From assembly GCF_000473045.1 (NCBI RefSeq), contig NZ_AXAY01000002.1, positions 124,001 through 188,000 of the forward strand: 64,000 nucleotides of DNA. The letters are read 5' to 3'. Shown here piece by piece: positions 35,254 to 43,083 of the stretch. Below the pieces are notes generated by a model. The model was not told the DNA's origin and ran no database searches. It saw only the letters and a program-made list of their open reading frames with translations. Position numbers and translations under genes: made by a program. Positions within the stretch are counted from its first letter, which is position 1. Each line of letters begins with the position of its first letter. Source of the stretch: Bradyrhizobium sp. WSM3983. Lineage in GTDB: Bacteria; Pseudomonadota; Alphaproteobacteria; Rhizobiales; Xanthobacteraceae.

Positions 35254-36306
35254 ATGCGGGTATTAATCGCGACTGACGCCTGGCATCCGCAGGTCAACGG
35301 TGTGGTCCGGACGCTGACCTCGCTGGCGGCCGCCGCCAAGGCCCTCGATGTCGAGATCGACTTCCTGACGCCGGACGGCTTTCGGTCGTGGCCGCTGCCG
35401 ACCTATCCGGGCCTGCGCGTGGCGCTTCCGAGTGGCAAAGAGATCGCGCGGCGGATCGAGAAGGCCGCGCCCGAAGCGCTGCATATCGCAACCGAAGGCC
35501 CGATCGGCTGGGCCGCGCGCGCCTATTGCCGCCGCAACGGGCTCGCCTTCACCACCTCCTACACGACGCGCTTTCCTGAATATGTCTCGGTGCGGACCGG
35601 CATCCCGGCAGCCGTCGGTTATGCCGTGCTGCGCCACTTCCACGATGCCGCCGCCATGACCATGGTGGCGACGCCGTCGCTGCGGCAGGAGCTGTCAGGT
35701 CGCGGCTTCAAGCGGCTCGGCTTCTGGGGACGCGGCGTCAACACCGAGCTGTTTCATCCGGACGCTCCAGCCAAGCTCGATCTGCCAGGCCCGATCTTCA
35801 TGACGATGGGCCGCGTTGCGGTGGAGAAGAATCTCGAGGCGTTCCTCGCGCTCGATCTGCCCGGCACCAAGGTCGTCGTCGGCGACGGTCCGCAGAAGGC
35901 GGCGCTCGAGAAGAAATATCCCGACGTGGTCTTCCTTGGCGAGAAGAAGGGCGCGGACCTGACCGCGCATCTCGCCGCCGCCGACGTCTTCGTCTTCCCG
36001 AGCCTCACCGATACGTTCGGCGTGGTGCAACTCGAAGCGCTCGCCTGCGGCACGCCGGTTGCGGCGTTTCCGGTAACGGGACCGAAGGATGTCATCGCCG
36101 ATCATCCGATCGGCGCGATCGACAACGATCTGCGCGCCGCATGCTTGCGCGCACTCTCAATGTCGCGCGAGACCTGCCGCAACTTCGCGCTGGAGCGCTC
36201 CTGGGAGAACAGCGCGCGCCAGTTCGTCGGCAATCTGACCTCACTCCAGCCCAGCCGCATCCTGCGCGCCTCGCCTCGCATGGCGCGGCGGCCGGTGCGC
36301 GGCTGA
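35254..36306 (+). CDS. GT1-family glycosyltransferase (diacylglycerol glycosyltransferase-like)
   Basis: 350 residues. GT-B retaining glycosyltransferase of the GT4 class: N-terminal GlyGly-type start (MRVLIATDAWHPQVNGVVRT), IATEGPIGWAARAYCRR, and the nucleotide-sugar site DTFGVVQLEALACGTPVAAF, with the E/D-x7-E pattern. Similar proteins act on lipids (glucosyl- or mannosyl-diacylglycerol synthesis) in rhizobia and related bacteria. The immediate neighbours are lipid-modifying enzymes, supporting a glycolipid product. The ATG at MRVLIATD is the family-like start. Confidence 0.85.
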   Translation: MRVLIATDAWHPQVNGVVRTLTSLAAAAKALDVEIDFLTPDGFRSWPLPTYPGLRVALPSGKEIARRIEKAAPEALHIATEGPIGWAARAYCRRNGLAFTTSYTTRFPEYVSVRTGIPAAVGYAVLRHFHDAAAMTMVATPSLRQELSGRGFKRLGFWGRGVNTELFHPDAPAKLDLPGPIFMTMGRVAVEKNLEAFLALDLPGTKVVVGDGPQKAALEKKYPDVVFLGEKKGADLTAHLAAADVFVFPSLTDTFGVVQLEALACGTPVAAFPVTGPKDVIADHPIGAIDNDLRAACLRALSMSRETCRNFALERSWENSARQFVGNLTSLQPSRILRASPRMARRPVRG

Positions 36307-36339
36307 TCCATACTTTGACCCACAGCGAGAACCTCATCG

Positions 36340-37029
36340 ATGGCTAAGATCATGAACCTTGACGGCACCCAGCAGCTCGACCTCACCCGCGGCACGGTCG
36401 AGCAAGCCTATGATCGCTGGGCGCCGGTCTACGATCTCGTGTTCGGCGGTGTGTTCGCCAAGGGCCGTCAGGCCGCGATCACAGCCACCAACAAGATCGG
36501 TGGTCGGGTGCTCGAGGTCGGCGTCGGCACCGGCATCTCGCTGCCGCTCTATGCCCCCAACCTGCGCATCTTCGGCACCGACATTTCGGAAGCGATGCTC
36601 GACAAGGCGCGCCGCCGCGTCAGCGAAGGCAATCTGAAGAACGTCGAGGGTCTCGCGGTGATGGACGCCGAGAAGCTCGAATTCCCCGACAATTCCTTCG
36701 ACGTCGTGATGGCGCAGTACGTCGTCACCGCGGTGCCGAATCCGGAGACGGCGCTCGATGAATTCGCCCGCGTGCTGCGTCCGGGCGGTGAGCTGATCAT
36801 TCTCACCCGCGTCAGCGCCGATACCGGCATGCGCCGCTTCATCGAGCAGAAGCTCCAGCCGGTGGTGCGTCCGCTCGGCTTCCGCACCGCCGAGTTCGCC
36901 TGGTCGCGCTATGCCAAATGGCTCGCCGGTGCCAAGGGCATCGAGCTCGCCGAGCGCCGCCTGATTCCGCCGCTTGGTCATTTCTCGCTGGTGCGCTTCC
37001 GCAAGGTCGACGTCGCCAAGGCGGCCTGA
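36340..37029 (+). CDS. PmtA-type phospholipid N-methyltransferase
   Basis: 229 residues. SAM-dependent methyltransferase with motif I VLEVGVGTGISLPLYA, motif post I FGTDISEAMLDKARRR, and RPGGELIILTRVSAD in the third motif. The sequence VLEVGVGTGxSLP and the N-terminal VEQAYDRWAPVYD segment are those of Rhodobacter-type Pmt enzymes, which methylate phosphatidylethanolamine towards phosphatidylcholine. Bradyrhizobium carries several Pmt paralogues with different step specificity, so the exact reaction is uncertain. It follows the glycosyltransferase after 33 bp in the same direction. Confidence 0.85.
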   Translation: MAKIMNLDGTQQLDLTRGTVEQAYDRWAPVYDLVFGGVFAKGRQAAITATNKIGGRVLEVGVGTGISLPLYAPNLRIFGTDISEAMLDKARRRVSEGNLKNVEGLAVMDAEKLEFPDNSFDVVMAQYVVTAVPNPETALDEFARVLRPGGELIILTRVSADTGMRRFIEQKLQPVVRPLGFRTAEFAWSRYAKWLAGAKGIELAERRLIPPLGHFSLVRFRKVDVAKAA

Positions 37030-37043
37030 GCAAGGCTGCGTCG

Positions 37044-37067
37044 GAGCGGCGGTTCGGTCCGCCGCTC
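37044..37067. terminator. hairpin after the methyltransferase gene
   Basis: GAGCGGCGG and CCGCCGCTC arms around a TTCGGT loop, 14 bp after the stop. No U-run follows, so it may be a weak terminator or a messenger stabiliser. Confidence 0.5.
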
Positions 37068-37100
37068 ACGCGTTCGCGTGCGTCATCGCGTCGCTGCACA

Positions 37101-37114
37101 TTGTCATATGACAA
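37101..37114. promoter_or_regulatory. perfect 14-bp palindrome upstream of the Mpo1-like gene
   Basis: TTGTCATATGACAA is a perfect inverted repeat about 70 bases before the start of the gene at 37185. Its TTGT-N6-ACAA form is like GntR-family half-sites. It separates the methyltransferase hairpin from the Mpo1-like gene, so this gene probably has its own regulated promoter. Confidence 0.45.
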
Positions 37115-37184
37115 AATGATGATGTCACACGACCTACATCGAATCCCTGTAAATCCTGAACCCGAAAGCATTTTGGGGGAGAGC

Positions 37185-37844
37185 ATGATCAAGAATTATC
37201 TCGAGCAGCTGCGGATCCAGCGCTGGGACGACCATCGCTACTATCACCACAGCCGCATCAATCAGAGCCTGCACTTCGTCAGCGCGCTGAGCTTTCTCTT
37301 TGCCTATCTCTGGCTGTTCGTCGACCCCATGATCTCCGCACTGGTCGGCTGGCTGGTCTCGATGACCTCGCGCCAGGCTGGTCACTTCTTCTTCGAGCCG
37401 CATGATTACGACCATATCAACCAGGCGACGCACGAGTACAAGGAAGACATCAAGGTCGGTTACAACCTTCAGCGCAAGGTGGTGCTGATGGCGATCTGGG
37501 CGCTGTCGCCGCTGGTGCTGTTCGTCGATCCCACGCTGTTCGGCCTGTTCACGCCCTGGGCCAGCGCGGCGGACTTCATGCGTCAGGTTGCCAAGATCTG
37601 GCTCGCGATCGGCGGCGGTGGTCTCCTGTTTCGCACCGTGCACCTGTTCTTCATCCGCGATGTCGAGACAGGCCTCGTCTGGATGACCAAGATCCTGACC
37701 GACCCCTTCCATGATCTGATGCTCTATCGCAGCGCCCCGCTCGCTTTGATGCGCGGCGAGCTGATGGACCCCGGCCTGCACCTCAATCCCGAGCACACGC
37801 TGGGCCTGATCTCCGAGCCCACGCTCGAAGAGCAGCACGCCTGA
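37185..37844 (+). CDS. Mpo1/DUF962-like integral membrane protein
   Basis: 219 residues. N-terminal RYYHHSRINQSLHFVSAL and then SRQAGHFFFEPHDYDHIN match, by eye, the two diagnostic motifs of DUF962/Mpo1 proteins (His-x3-Asn-x3-His and Gln-x2-Gly-His-x2-Phe-Glu): His21/22, Asn26, His30, His67 and Glu71. Yeast Mpo1 is an iron-dependent dioxygenase that shortens 2-hydroxy fatty acids. Four to five membrane helices are predicted. GGGGGA lies 6 bases before the ATG. The neighbours are lipid enzymes. Activity is inference; the protein is longer than typical DUF962 members. Confidence 0.62.
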   Translation: MIKNYLEQLRIQRWDDHRYYHHSRINQSLHFVSALSFLFAYLWLFVDPMISALVGWLVSMTSRQAGHFFFEPHDYDHINQATHEYKEDIKVGYNLQRKVVLMAIWALSPLVLFVDPTLFGLFTPWASAADFMRQVAKIWLAIGGGGLLFRTVHLFFIRDVETGLVWMTKILTDPFHDLMLYRSAPLALMRGELMDPGLHLNPEHTLGLISEPTLEEQHA

Positions 37845-37884
37845 GCGCGCTGTTCTCACAAATTACTCCGATGTCGATTGGCTA

Positions 37885-37973
37885 CGTCATGCCCGGGCTT
37901 GTCCCGGGCATCCACGTCTTTGAGCTTTCGTGCAGAGGCGCGTGGATGGCCGGGACAAGCCCGGCCATGACGG
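37885..37973. repeat. palindromic intergenic repeat, type A
   Basis: gtcatgcccgggcttgtccc with the facing ggccgggacaagcccggcca; outer bases tgcc/ggca pair as at 8544-8662. It separates the convergent Mpo1-like and aminotransferase genes. Confidence 0.8.
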
Positions 37974-37990
37974 TGTTGGAGGAATCAGCC

Positions 37991-39655
37991 TCAGCGACCC
38001 AAGCGCTTGGCCAACATCTCTTTCAGGATCTGCCGCTTGATGTTCTTGTTGGTGAGCGCGCCGTCGTGCCACCAGAAGCCGTCGGCCTTCATCTTCTCGG
38101 CGGCGCGGACGAAGCGGTCGGCGACTTCGCTGAAGTCGGCGTCGGTGTAGTTCAGGCTGAAGATCAGGCGCCCGGTGCCGACCCAGCTCAGCGACAGGCC
38201 TTCGGCGCGCAGGTAATATTGCAGCATCCAGTTGTAGCGGGACGGGGTGGTGTATTTCACCGTCCAGATCGACGAGAAATTGGCGAACTGCACCGGCAGC
38301 TTGGCGTCGGTCATCATCTTGTTGAGCTTCTGGACGCGGCCGTTCCAGGTCGCATCCAGTCCGTCATAGATGGCGCGGAAGTTCGGGCTAGCGAGCCGGC
38401 TCAGGAACTCATCCATCGCCGTCATGACGTAGGGATGCGAGTTGAAGGTGCCGCGGGCGAAGCAGATGTCGGCGGGACGATCGTCGCGGAAGCGGCGCAT
38501 CAATTCGCGTCTGCCGCAGACGACGCCAACCGGCAGGCCGCCGGCGAGGCTCTTGCCGTAGGTCACCATGTCGGCCTTGACGCCAAAATATTCCTGGGCT
38601 CCGCCGGCAGCGAGGCGGAAGCCGACGAACACCTCGTCGAAGATCAGAACGATGCCGCGTTCGGTGCAGACCTCGCGCAGCTTCTTCAGCCACTTGGTGT
38701 AGGCTGCGCGATCGAAATTGCCGCCACGGGAACTATCAACCAGCGAGGAATCGCCGGGCGCATTGCCGTTCGGATGCAGGCCTTGCAGCGGGTTGACCAG
38801 CACGCAGGCAATGTCCTTGCGCGTGCGCAGCACGTGAAGGGTCTTCTCGGACATCTCGGCGAGAGTGTAGGTCTCGTGCGCGGTGATCGGGTTGCCGACG
38901 CCGGGCTGCACGTCGCCCCACCAGCCGTGATAGGCGCCGGCGAAACGAACCAGATGCGTGCGCTTGGTGTGGTAGCGCGCCAGCCGTACCGCCTGCATGA
39001 CGGCTTCGGTGCCGGACATGTGGAACGAGACCTCGTCGAGGCCCGAGATCCGGCAGAGCCGCTGCACGTTCTCGAGGATGACGGGATGGTAGGGGCCGAG
39101 CACTGGGCCGAGCGCATGCGCACGCTTCTCGGAGCCCTCGATGCACTCCTTGTAGAAGTCGTTGCCGAAGATGTTGACGCCGTAGGACCCCGTGAGATCG
39201 TAGGACGTGTTGCCGTCGATATCCGTGACGGTGACGCCGCTCGACGATTCCATGAAGGTCGAGGTGCCCAGATGCTCGCGAACGAGACGCGAGAACTGGA
39301 ACGGCACGCGGTAGGTTTCGGTGAAGTTGAGGTCCGAGATCGTCTCGGCCGCTTCCTTCGTCATCGCGCGCCCCTTGGGGTAGCGATCGGCGTAGACGCG
39401 CGCGAGACGGAAGAAGGCGTCCTTGCGCTGCATCACCACGTTCGCCGGCGCGCCGTCGCAGCCGAAGTAACGATCACCCTCAAATTCGTAGAACGGGAGC
39501 AGTTTTGCCACCCGGCGCGACATCTTGGAGTGTCCGGCGAGCGACCGGTGCTTGGCGCGGGACAGTGCGATGCGCGCTTTCAGCTTCGGGAAGACGGCGG
39601 CAGCAGACGCTGCGGCGGCCACGGAAAATGAGAGAATCGGGAGTGTCGTTTCCAT
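37991..39655 (-). CDS. class III aminotransferase with N-terminal membrane segment
   Basis: 554 residues. The core is a fold-type I PLP enzyme of the glutamate-1-semialdehyde aminomutase/class III group: SGTEAVMQAVRLARYHTKR, AGAYHGWWGDVQPG, VLIFDEVFVGFRLAAGG (the cofactor Asp), and the Schiff-base Lys in VTYGKSLAGGLPVGVV. Unusually, the first 45 residues form a hydrophobic stretch (ILSFSVAAAASAAAVFPKLK) with basic residues after it, suggesting an inner-membrane anchor. The preceding 100 residues of extra sequence are uncharacterised. Divergent from the PSD-like gene by 35 bp. Substrate unknown; a lipid-linked amine is possible from context. Confidence 0.8.
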   Translation of the reverse strand: METTLPILSFSVAAAASAAAVFPKLKARIALSRAKHRSLAGHSKMSRRVAKLLPFYEFEGDRYFGCDGAPANVVMQRKDAFFRLARVYADRYPKGRAMTKEAAETISDLNFTETYRVPFQFSRLVREHLGTSTFMESSSGVTVTDIDGNTSYDLTGSYGVNIFGNDFYKECIEGSEKRAHALGPVLGPYHPVILENVQRLCRISGLDEVSFHMSGTEAVMQAVRLARYHTKRTHLVRFAGAYHGWWGDVQPGVGNPITAHETYTLAEMSEKTLHVLRTRKDIACVLVNPLQGLHPNGNAPGDSSLVDSSRGGNFDRAAYTKWLKKLREVCTERGIVLIFDEVFVGFRLAAGGAQEYFGVKADMVTYGKSLAGGLPVGVVCGRRELMRRFRDDRPADICFARGTFNSHPYVMTAMDEFLSRLASPNFRAIYDGLDATWNGRVQKLNKMMTDAKLPVQFANFSSIWTVKYTTPSRYNWMLQYYLRAEGLSLSWVGTGRLIFSLNYTDADFSEVADRFVRAAEKMKADGFWWHDGALTNKNIKRQILKEMLAKRLGR

Positions 39656-39690
39656 GACAACAAGCGCTAATACTGCGAGCTGACAGATTC

Positions 39691-40554
39691 ATGACAGTCA
39701 AAGCCCTCATCGCTTCTTTCACCCAGCAGGAAGACCTCAACTTCCTGTTGACCAACCGCATCCCCCGCGCGGCGCTGACCCGCTTCATGGGCTGGTTCTC
39801 CAAGATCGAGAATCCGCTGGTGCGGGACGGCTCCATCGCACTGTGGAAGCTGTTCTCCGACCTTGATCTGTCGGAGGCCAAGAAAGACCATTTCAGGAGC
39901 CTGCACGATTGCTTCACGCGTGAGCTCAAGCCAGGCCTGCGGCCGTTTGATCCCGATCCTTCGGTGGTCGCCAGCCCGTCGGACGGCATCGTCGGCGCCC
40001 ATGGAAGGATCGCCGACACCGAGCTGTTCCAGGTCAAGGGCGCGCCCTATTCGCTGCTCGACCTGCTTGGCGACCCCACGCTCGTTGAGCAGCACCGCAA
40101 CGGCTCTTTCGTGACGCTGCGGCTGACCTCGAGCATGTATCACCGCTTCCACGCGCCGTACGATGCGCATATCGAGCGCGTCACGCTGATCCATGGCGAC
40201 GTCTGGAACGTCAACCCGATCGCGCTGAAGCGGGTCGAGCGCCTGTTCTGCAAGAACGAGCGGGCGGTGATCCGCACGCATCTCGCAACCGGTGAGGTCG
40301 TGACGCTGGTGCCGGTCGCAGCGATCCTGGTCGCCAGCATCCGGTTGCACTTCCTCGACATGGTGCTGAATGCCCAGACGAAAGGCCCGGTCAATTTCCC
40401 CTGCGACGTCAACGTGGCCAAGGGCGAGGAGCTCGGCTGGTTCGAGCATGGCTCGACCATCATCATCCTCGCGCCCGGCGATTTTACCTTCTGTGACGGG
40501 ATCGGCGAAGGGACGCGCATCCGCGCCGGTCAAGCGCTGCTGAGGAAAATCTAG
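39691..40554 (+). CDS. phosphatidylserine decarboxylase-like protein
   Basis: 287 residues. PSD family blocks: LHDCFTRELKPGLRPFDPDP, VASPSDGIVGAHG (the Asp of the triad), SSMYHRFHAPYDAHI (His), and the processing site WFEHGSTIIILAPG, where the chain should be cut between Gly254 and Ser255 to create the pyruvoyl group. Classical housekeeping Psd has LGST; HGST occurs in some divergent groups. It would decarboxylate a phosphatidylserine-like lipid. This looks like a second, divergent copy rather than the housekeeping gene that pairs with pssA, which is not in the window. Confidence 0.85.
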   Translation: MTVKALIASFTQQEDLNFLLTNRIPRAALTRFMGWFSKIENPLVRDGSIALWKLFSDLDLSEAKKDHFRSLHDCFTRELKPGLRPFDPDPSVVASPSDGIVGAHGRIADTELFQVKGAPYSLLDLLGDPTLVEQHRNGSFVTLRLTSSMYHRFHAPYDAHIERVTLIHGDVWNVNPIALKRVERLFCKNERAVIRTHLATGEVVTLVPVAAILVASIRLHFLDMVLNAQTKGPVNFPCDVNVAKGEELGWFEHGSTIIILAPGDFTFCDGIGEGTRIRAGQALLRKI

Positions 40555-40619
40555 CCTTCAATCTGCCGTTTCGGCCGCCTATATCTTCTGCGGGGACGAA
40601 TATCGACACGGATTTGGTG

Positions 40620-41189
40620 ATGGCACGGGCGCCTGTGATGGCGGCGGGTGGTATTGTGCTGCGGCGTGGCGCGCCGCCGCTGGTTGCGATCGTGCGCCAG
40701 CGCAAACGTAACGAGTGGGTTTTGCCCAAGGGCAAGCTCGACGACGGCGAAACGCCGAAACAGGCCGCGCACCGCGAGGTGCTGGAGGAGACCGGCCACG
40801 AGGTCGCCATCCATGAATTTCTGGGCACGCTCGTCTATCAGTCGGGTGGCCGATCCAAGGTCGCGCATTTCTGGCGCATGGAAGCCGAGGGCGGCCAGGT
40901 CCGCAAGCTGACGAACGACATCGAGGCGCTCGACTGGGTATCGCTGGACGACGCGCTCGCGCGCCTGTCGCGCGAATATGAGCGCGCCTTCCTCACCCAG
41001 GTCGGCCCGATCGCGATCGCCGCGGCCGGCTTCGCATCGTCCCCCGCGCCCGAGCCGACACCAACGCTGGCGGCCGACGACATCGATGCCGCGTTGCAGA
41101 CCCCGACACCGGCTGAGGCTGCTTCCGTCGACGAACTGCAGCACGGCCTGCTGCAAAAGGTGCGGGCCTGGCTGCGCGGCGAGGCGTGA
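40620..41189 (+). CDS. Nudix hydrolase
   Basis: 189 residues. The Nudix box is complete: Gly38-x5-Glu44-x7-REVLEETG (residues 38-60), with the metal-binding REVLEE helix. The core is followed by an Ala/Pro-rich C-terminal extension (SSPAPEPTPTLAADDIDAAL) unlike the catalytic domain. It hydrolyses a nucleoside diphosphate linked to another moiety (for example ADP-ribose or Ap4A-like); the substrate is not readable. The ATG is preferred to the adjacent GTG and TTG. Confidence 0.9.
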   Translation: MARAPVMAAGGIVLRRGAPPLVAIVRQRKRNEWVLPKGKLDDGETPKQAAHREVLEETGHEVAIHEFLGTLVYQSGGRSKVAHFWRMEAEGGQVRKLTNDIEALDWVSLDDALARLSREYERAFLTQVGPIAIAAAGFASSPAPEPTPTLAADDIDAALQTPTPAEAASVDELQHGLLQKVRAWLRGEA

Positions 41190-41270
41190 CCTCTTTTCGC
41201 CTCCGCTTGTACGTGAGGGCGAGCACCCGCGAGTCAGCATGATTGAGTTAGCGTCAGCTCTCTCCAAGTC

Positions 41271-41350
41271 GTCATTGCGAGCGTAGCGAAGCAATCCAGA
41301 ATCTTTCTGCGGAGGGACTCTGGATTGTTTCGTTTCGCTCGCAATGACGG
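41271..41350. repeat. palindromic intergenic repeat, type E
   Basis: gtcattgcgagcgtagcga, aagcaatccagaatctttct and the mirrored tctggattgtttcgtttcg, ctcgcaatgac: an 80-bp near copy of 15641-15727. It lies between the convergent Nudix and FecR genes. Confidence 0.8.
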
Positions 41351-41371
41351 AGAGGGGCGGCGCCCTCCAAT

Positions 41372-42772
41372 CTATCGCTTCTTCTTTTCCTTCGGCGCGG
41401 GAGCAGGCGCGGGCCTGCGCGGCGCGGAGGGGCGTTGTGCGGCGGGCAGGCGCTGCTGCAAGCCGGGCTGGCGTGGCGCGGCACCTTGTTGTGGTTGGGC
41501 GGTCGGCTGTGTACCGGGCTGCAATCCGTTGCGCGGTGATTGCGGTTGTGGCGTGGCGCCGCCAGGCGCTTGCGGAGATTGTCCGCTGCGCTGTGGCTGT
41601 GTCTGCGACGTGCCTTGTCCAGTGCGCGGCTGGCCGGACGGGTGTCCCGTGCCCTGTTGCTGCTGACTCTGGCCCGCGCGCGGTGTGCCCGGCTGGGCGC
41701 CGCCTTGTCCCTGACGCTGCGGCTGTTGCGTTCGTTGTTGCGTTCCCTGGCGGTTCGGCGCACCCGGCGGCTGTTGACCCGGACGGTTGTTCTGACCGGG
41801 CTGGCCGTTCGGCCGCTGCGGCTGCTGGTTCGGCGCGGTGTTCGGACGCAATTGTTGCTGCTGCGGCGGCTGTGCCGGGCGCGGAATCCGGCTGATCGCG
41901 GCCGGATTGGCGCGGCGGAAGTCGCGCTGCTCGGTGACGATCTGGCGGCCGGTGGTCTGCGCCGCGTGCACCTGGCTGACGAAGCCGCGGTCGCGGGCAA
42001 TCTGCTGCGGCGGGATCGTGATCGGCACTGCGGCGAAGCGCATGCCGCCCGGGCCGGCCGCGCCCGGCCGGATTGCAAAGCCGCTTGAGGCTTGCGTCAG
42101 CACACCGAGACGCGTGCCGCTGGCGCGGTCGTTGACGTCGATATGGCCGACCCGGCCATCGGCGTCGGGATAGAGCTTGATGTTGACGTTGTTGGCGCTG
42201 CTCGCGGCCGCGCCCTCGGGCACGTCGACGACGCCGGTGGTGCCGCGAATGCCGAGCGTCGCGGTCGGCGTTGCAATCTTCATGTCGCCGGTCTTCGCCA
42301 CGGCAGCCGCGACGAAGGCGACCGTGCCCTTGCCGATGTCGAAGATCGCCGAATTCTGCTTGCCGCCGTCCTCATAGACGTAGTTGTCGATGGTGATCTT
42401 GGAACTGGCGGAGAGATTGAACGTGGTGGCGTCGTTGAAGGTGATGCCGAGCGAGGAATTCGAGGACGTCTGCACGACGTCGTTGAGATAGATGTCGTCG
42501 CGGACTTTCACCGGATAGGAGTTTTTATCGCGGATCACGGTCGCAATCCCCGTCACCGTCGCGACATTGCCGATCGGCTCGACGGCAGCGGGCTGCGCAT
42601 CGGCGGTTGGCGTCGGCGAGGCTGATGAGGCCGGCGGGGGCGCGGGCGTCGGTTGTGCCTGCGGCTGCGCTTGCGCGAGCTCGATCGCATCCGATGCGCA
42701 CGCGCTATCGGCGCCGCCCAGCGGCAGCGCCAGCAGCGGCAAAGCAAACACGATGCGGCGCCAAGCCACCAT
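41372..42772 (-). CDS. FecR-domain secreted protein with a long Gln/Pro-rich tail
   Basis: 466 residues. A signal peptide (IVFALPLLALPLGGADSACA) leads to a FecR-type domain: VATVTGIATVIRDKNSYPVK, VRDDIYLNDVVQTSSNSSLG, ITFNDATTFNLSASSKITID and TPTATLGIRGTTGVVDVPEG. The last 180 residues are intrinsically disordered, Gln/Pro/Gly-rich repeats (for example PNQQPQRPNGQPGQNNRPG) ending in a basic KEKKKR. FecR domains of this type occur in periplasmic signalling and polysaccharide-associated proteins. The ATG is preferred; a GTG 9 bases upstream is also in frame. No sigma factor gene is adjacent. Confidence 0.85.
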   Translation of the reverse strand: MVAWRRIVFALPLLALPLGGADSACASDAIELAQAQPQAQPTPAPPPASSASPTPTADAQPAAVEPIGNVATVTGIATVIRDKNSYPVKVRDDIYLNDVVQTSSNSSLGITFNDATTFNLSASSKITIDNYVYEDGGKQNSAIFDIGKGTVAFVAAAVAKTGDMKIATPTATLGIRGTTGVVDVPEGAAASSANNVNIKLYPDADGRVGHIDVNDRASGTRLGVLTQASSGFAIRPGAAGPGGMRFAAVPITIPPQQIARDRGFVSQVHAAQTTGRQIVTEQRDFRRANPAAISRIPRPAQPPQQQQLRPNTAPNQQPQRPNGQPGQNNRPGQQPPGAPNRQGTQQRTQQPQRQGQGGAQPGTPRAGQSQQQQGTGHPSGQPRTGQGTSQTQPQRSGQSPQAPGGATPQPQSPRNGLQPGTQPTAQPQQGAAPRQPGLQQRLPAAQRPSAPRRPAPAPAPKEKKKR

Positions 42773-42896
42773 CAAAGCCACGAATGAGGTCCCGGTGAGA
42801 ACACGAGGCGAGATCGGCCGATATCAGCCGGCGCTGGCTGAATGGCGGATGAACGTTTGTCGCATGGGACGGACGAACGTCAAACGCCACTCTTTC

Positions 42897-43010
42897 CCCT
42901 CATGGTGAGGAGCGCGCCCTTGCGCGCGTCTCGAACCATGCAGGCCCGGCTCTCGATCCGGGCCTCGCCCTTCGAGACGCCTGCTGCGCAGGCTCCTCAG
43001 GGTGAGGGGA
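42897..43010. repeat. palindromic intergenic repeat, type D variant
   Basis: gtgaggagcgcgcccttgcg, gtctcgaaccatgcagg, and the facing cgcccttcgagacgcctgc with ctcctcagggtgag. Same layout as the elements at 26168 and 33606, with ctcagggtgag in place of ctcaggatgag. Confidence 0.75.
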
Positions 43011-43083
43011 TAGCGTGTGCTTGTGGCACGAGATCCCGGGTCGATGTCTCGCATCGCCCGGGATCTCGGTGGTGGTTGTAATA

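Noticed and set aside
39691..40554. Housekeeping phosphatidylserine decarboxylase of the pss-psd operon
   Set aside because: No pssA gene adjacent and the processing site is HGST, not LGST, so I call it a divergent PSD-like protein.
41344..42088. Plus-strand frames opposite the FecR gene
   Set aside because: Shadow of the Gln/Pro-rich repeats; no start context or domains.
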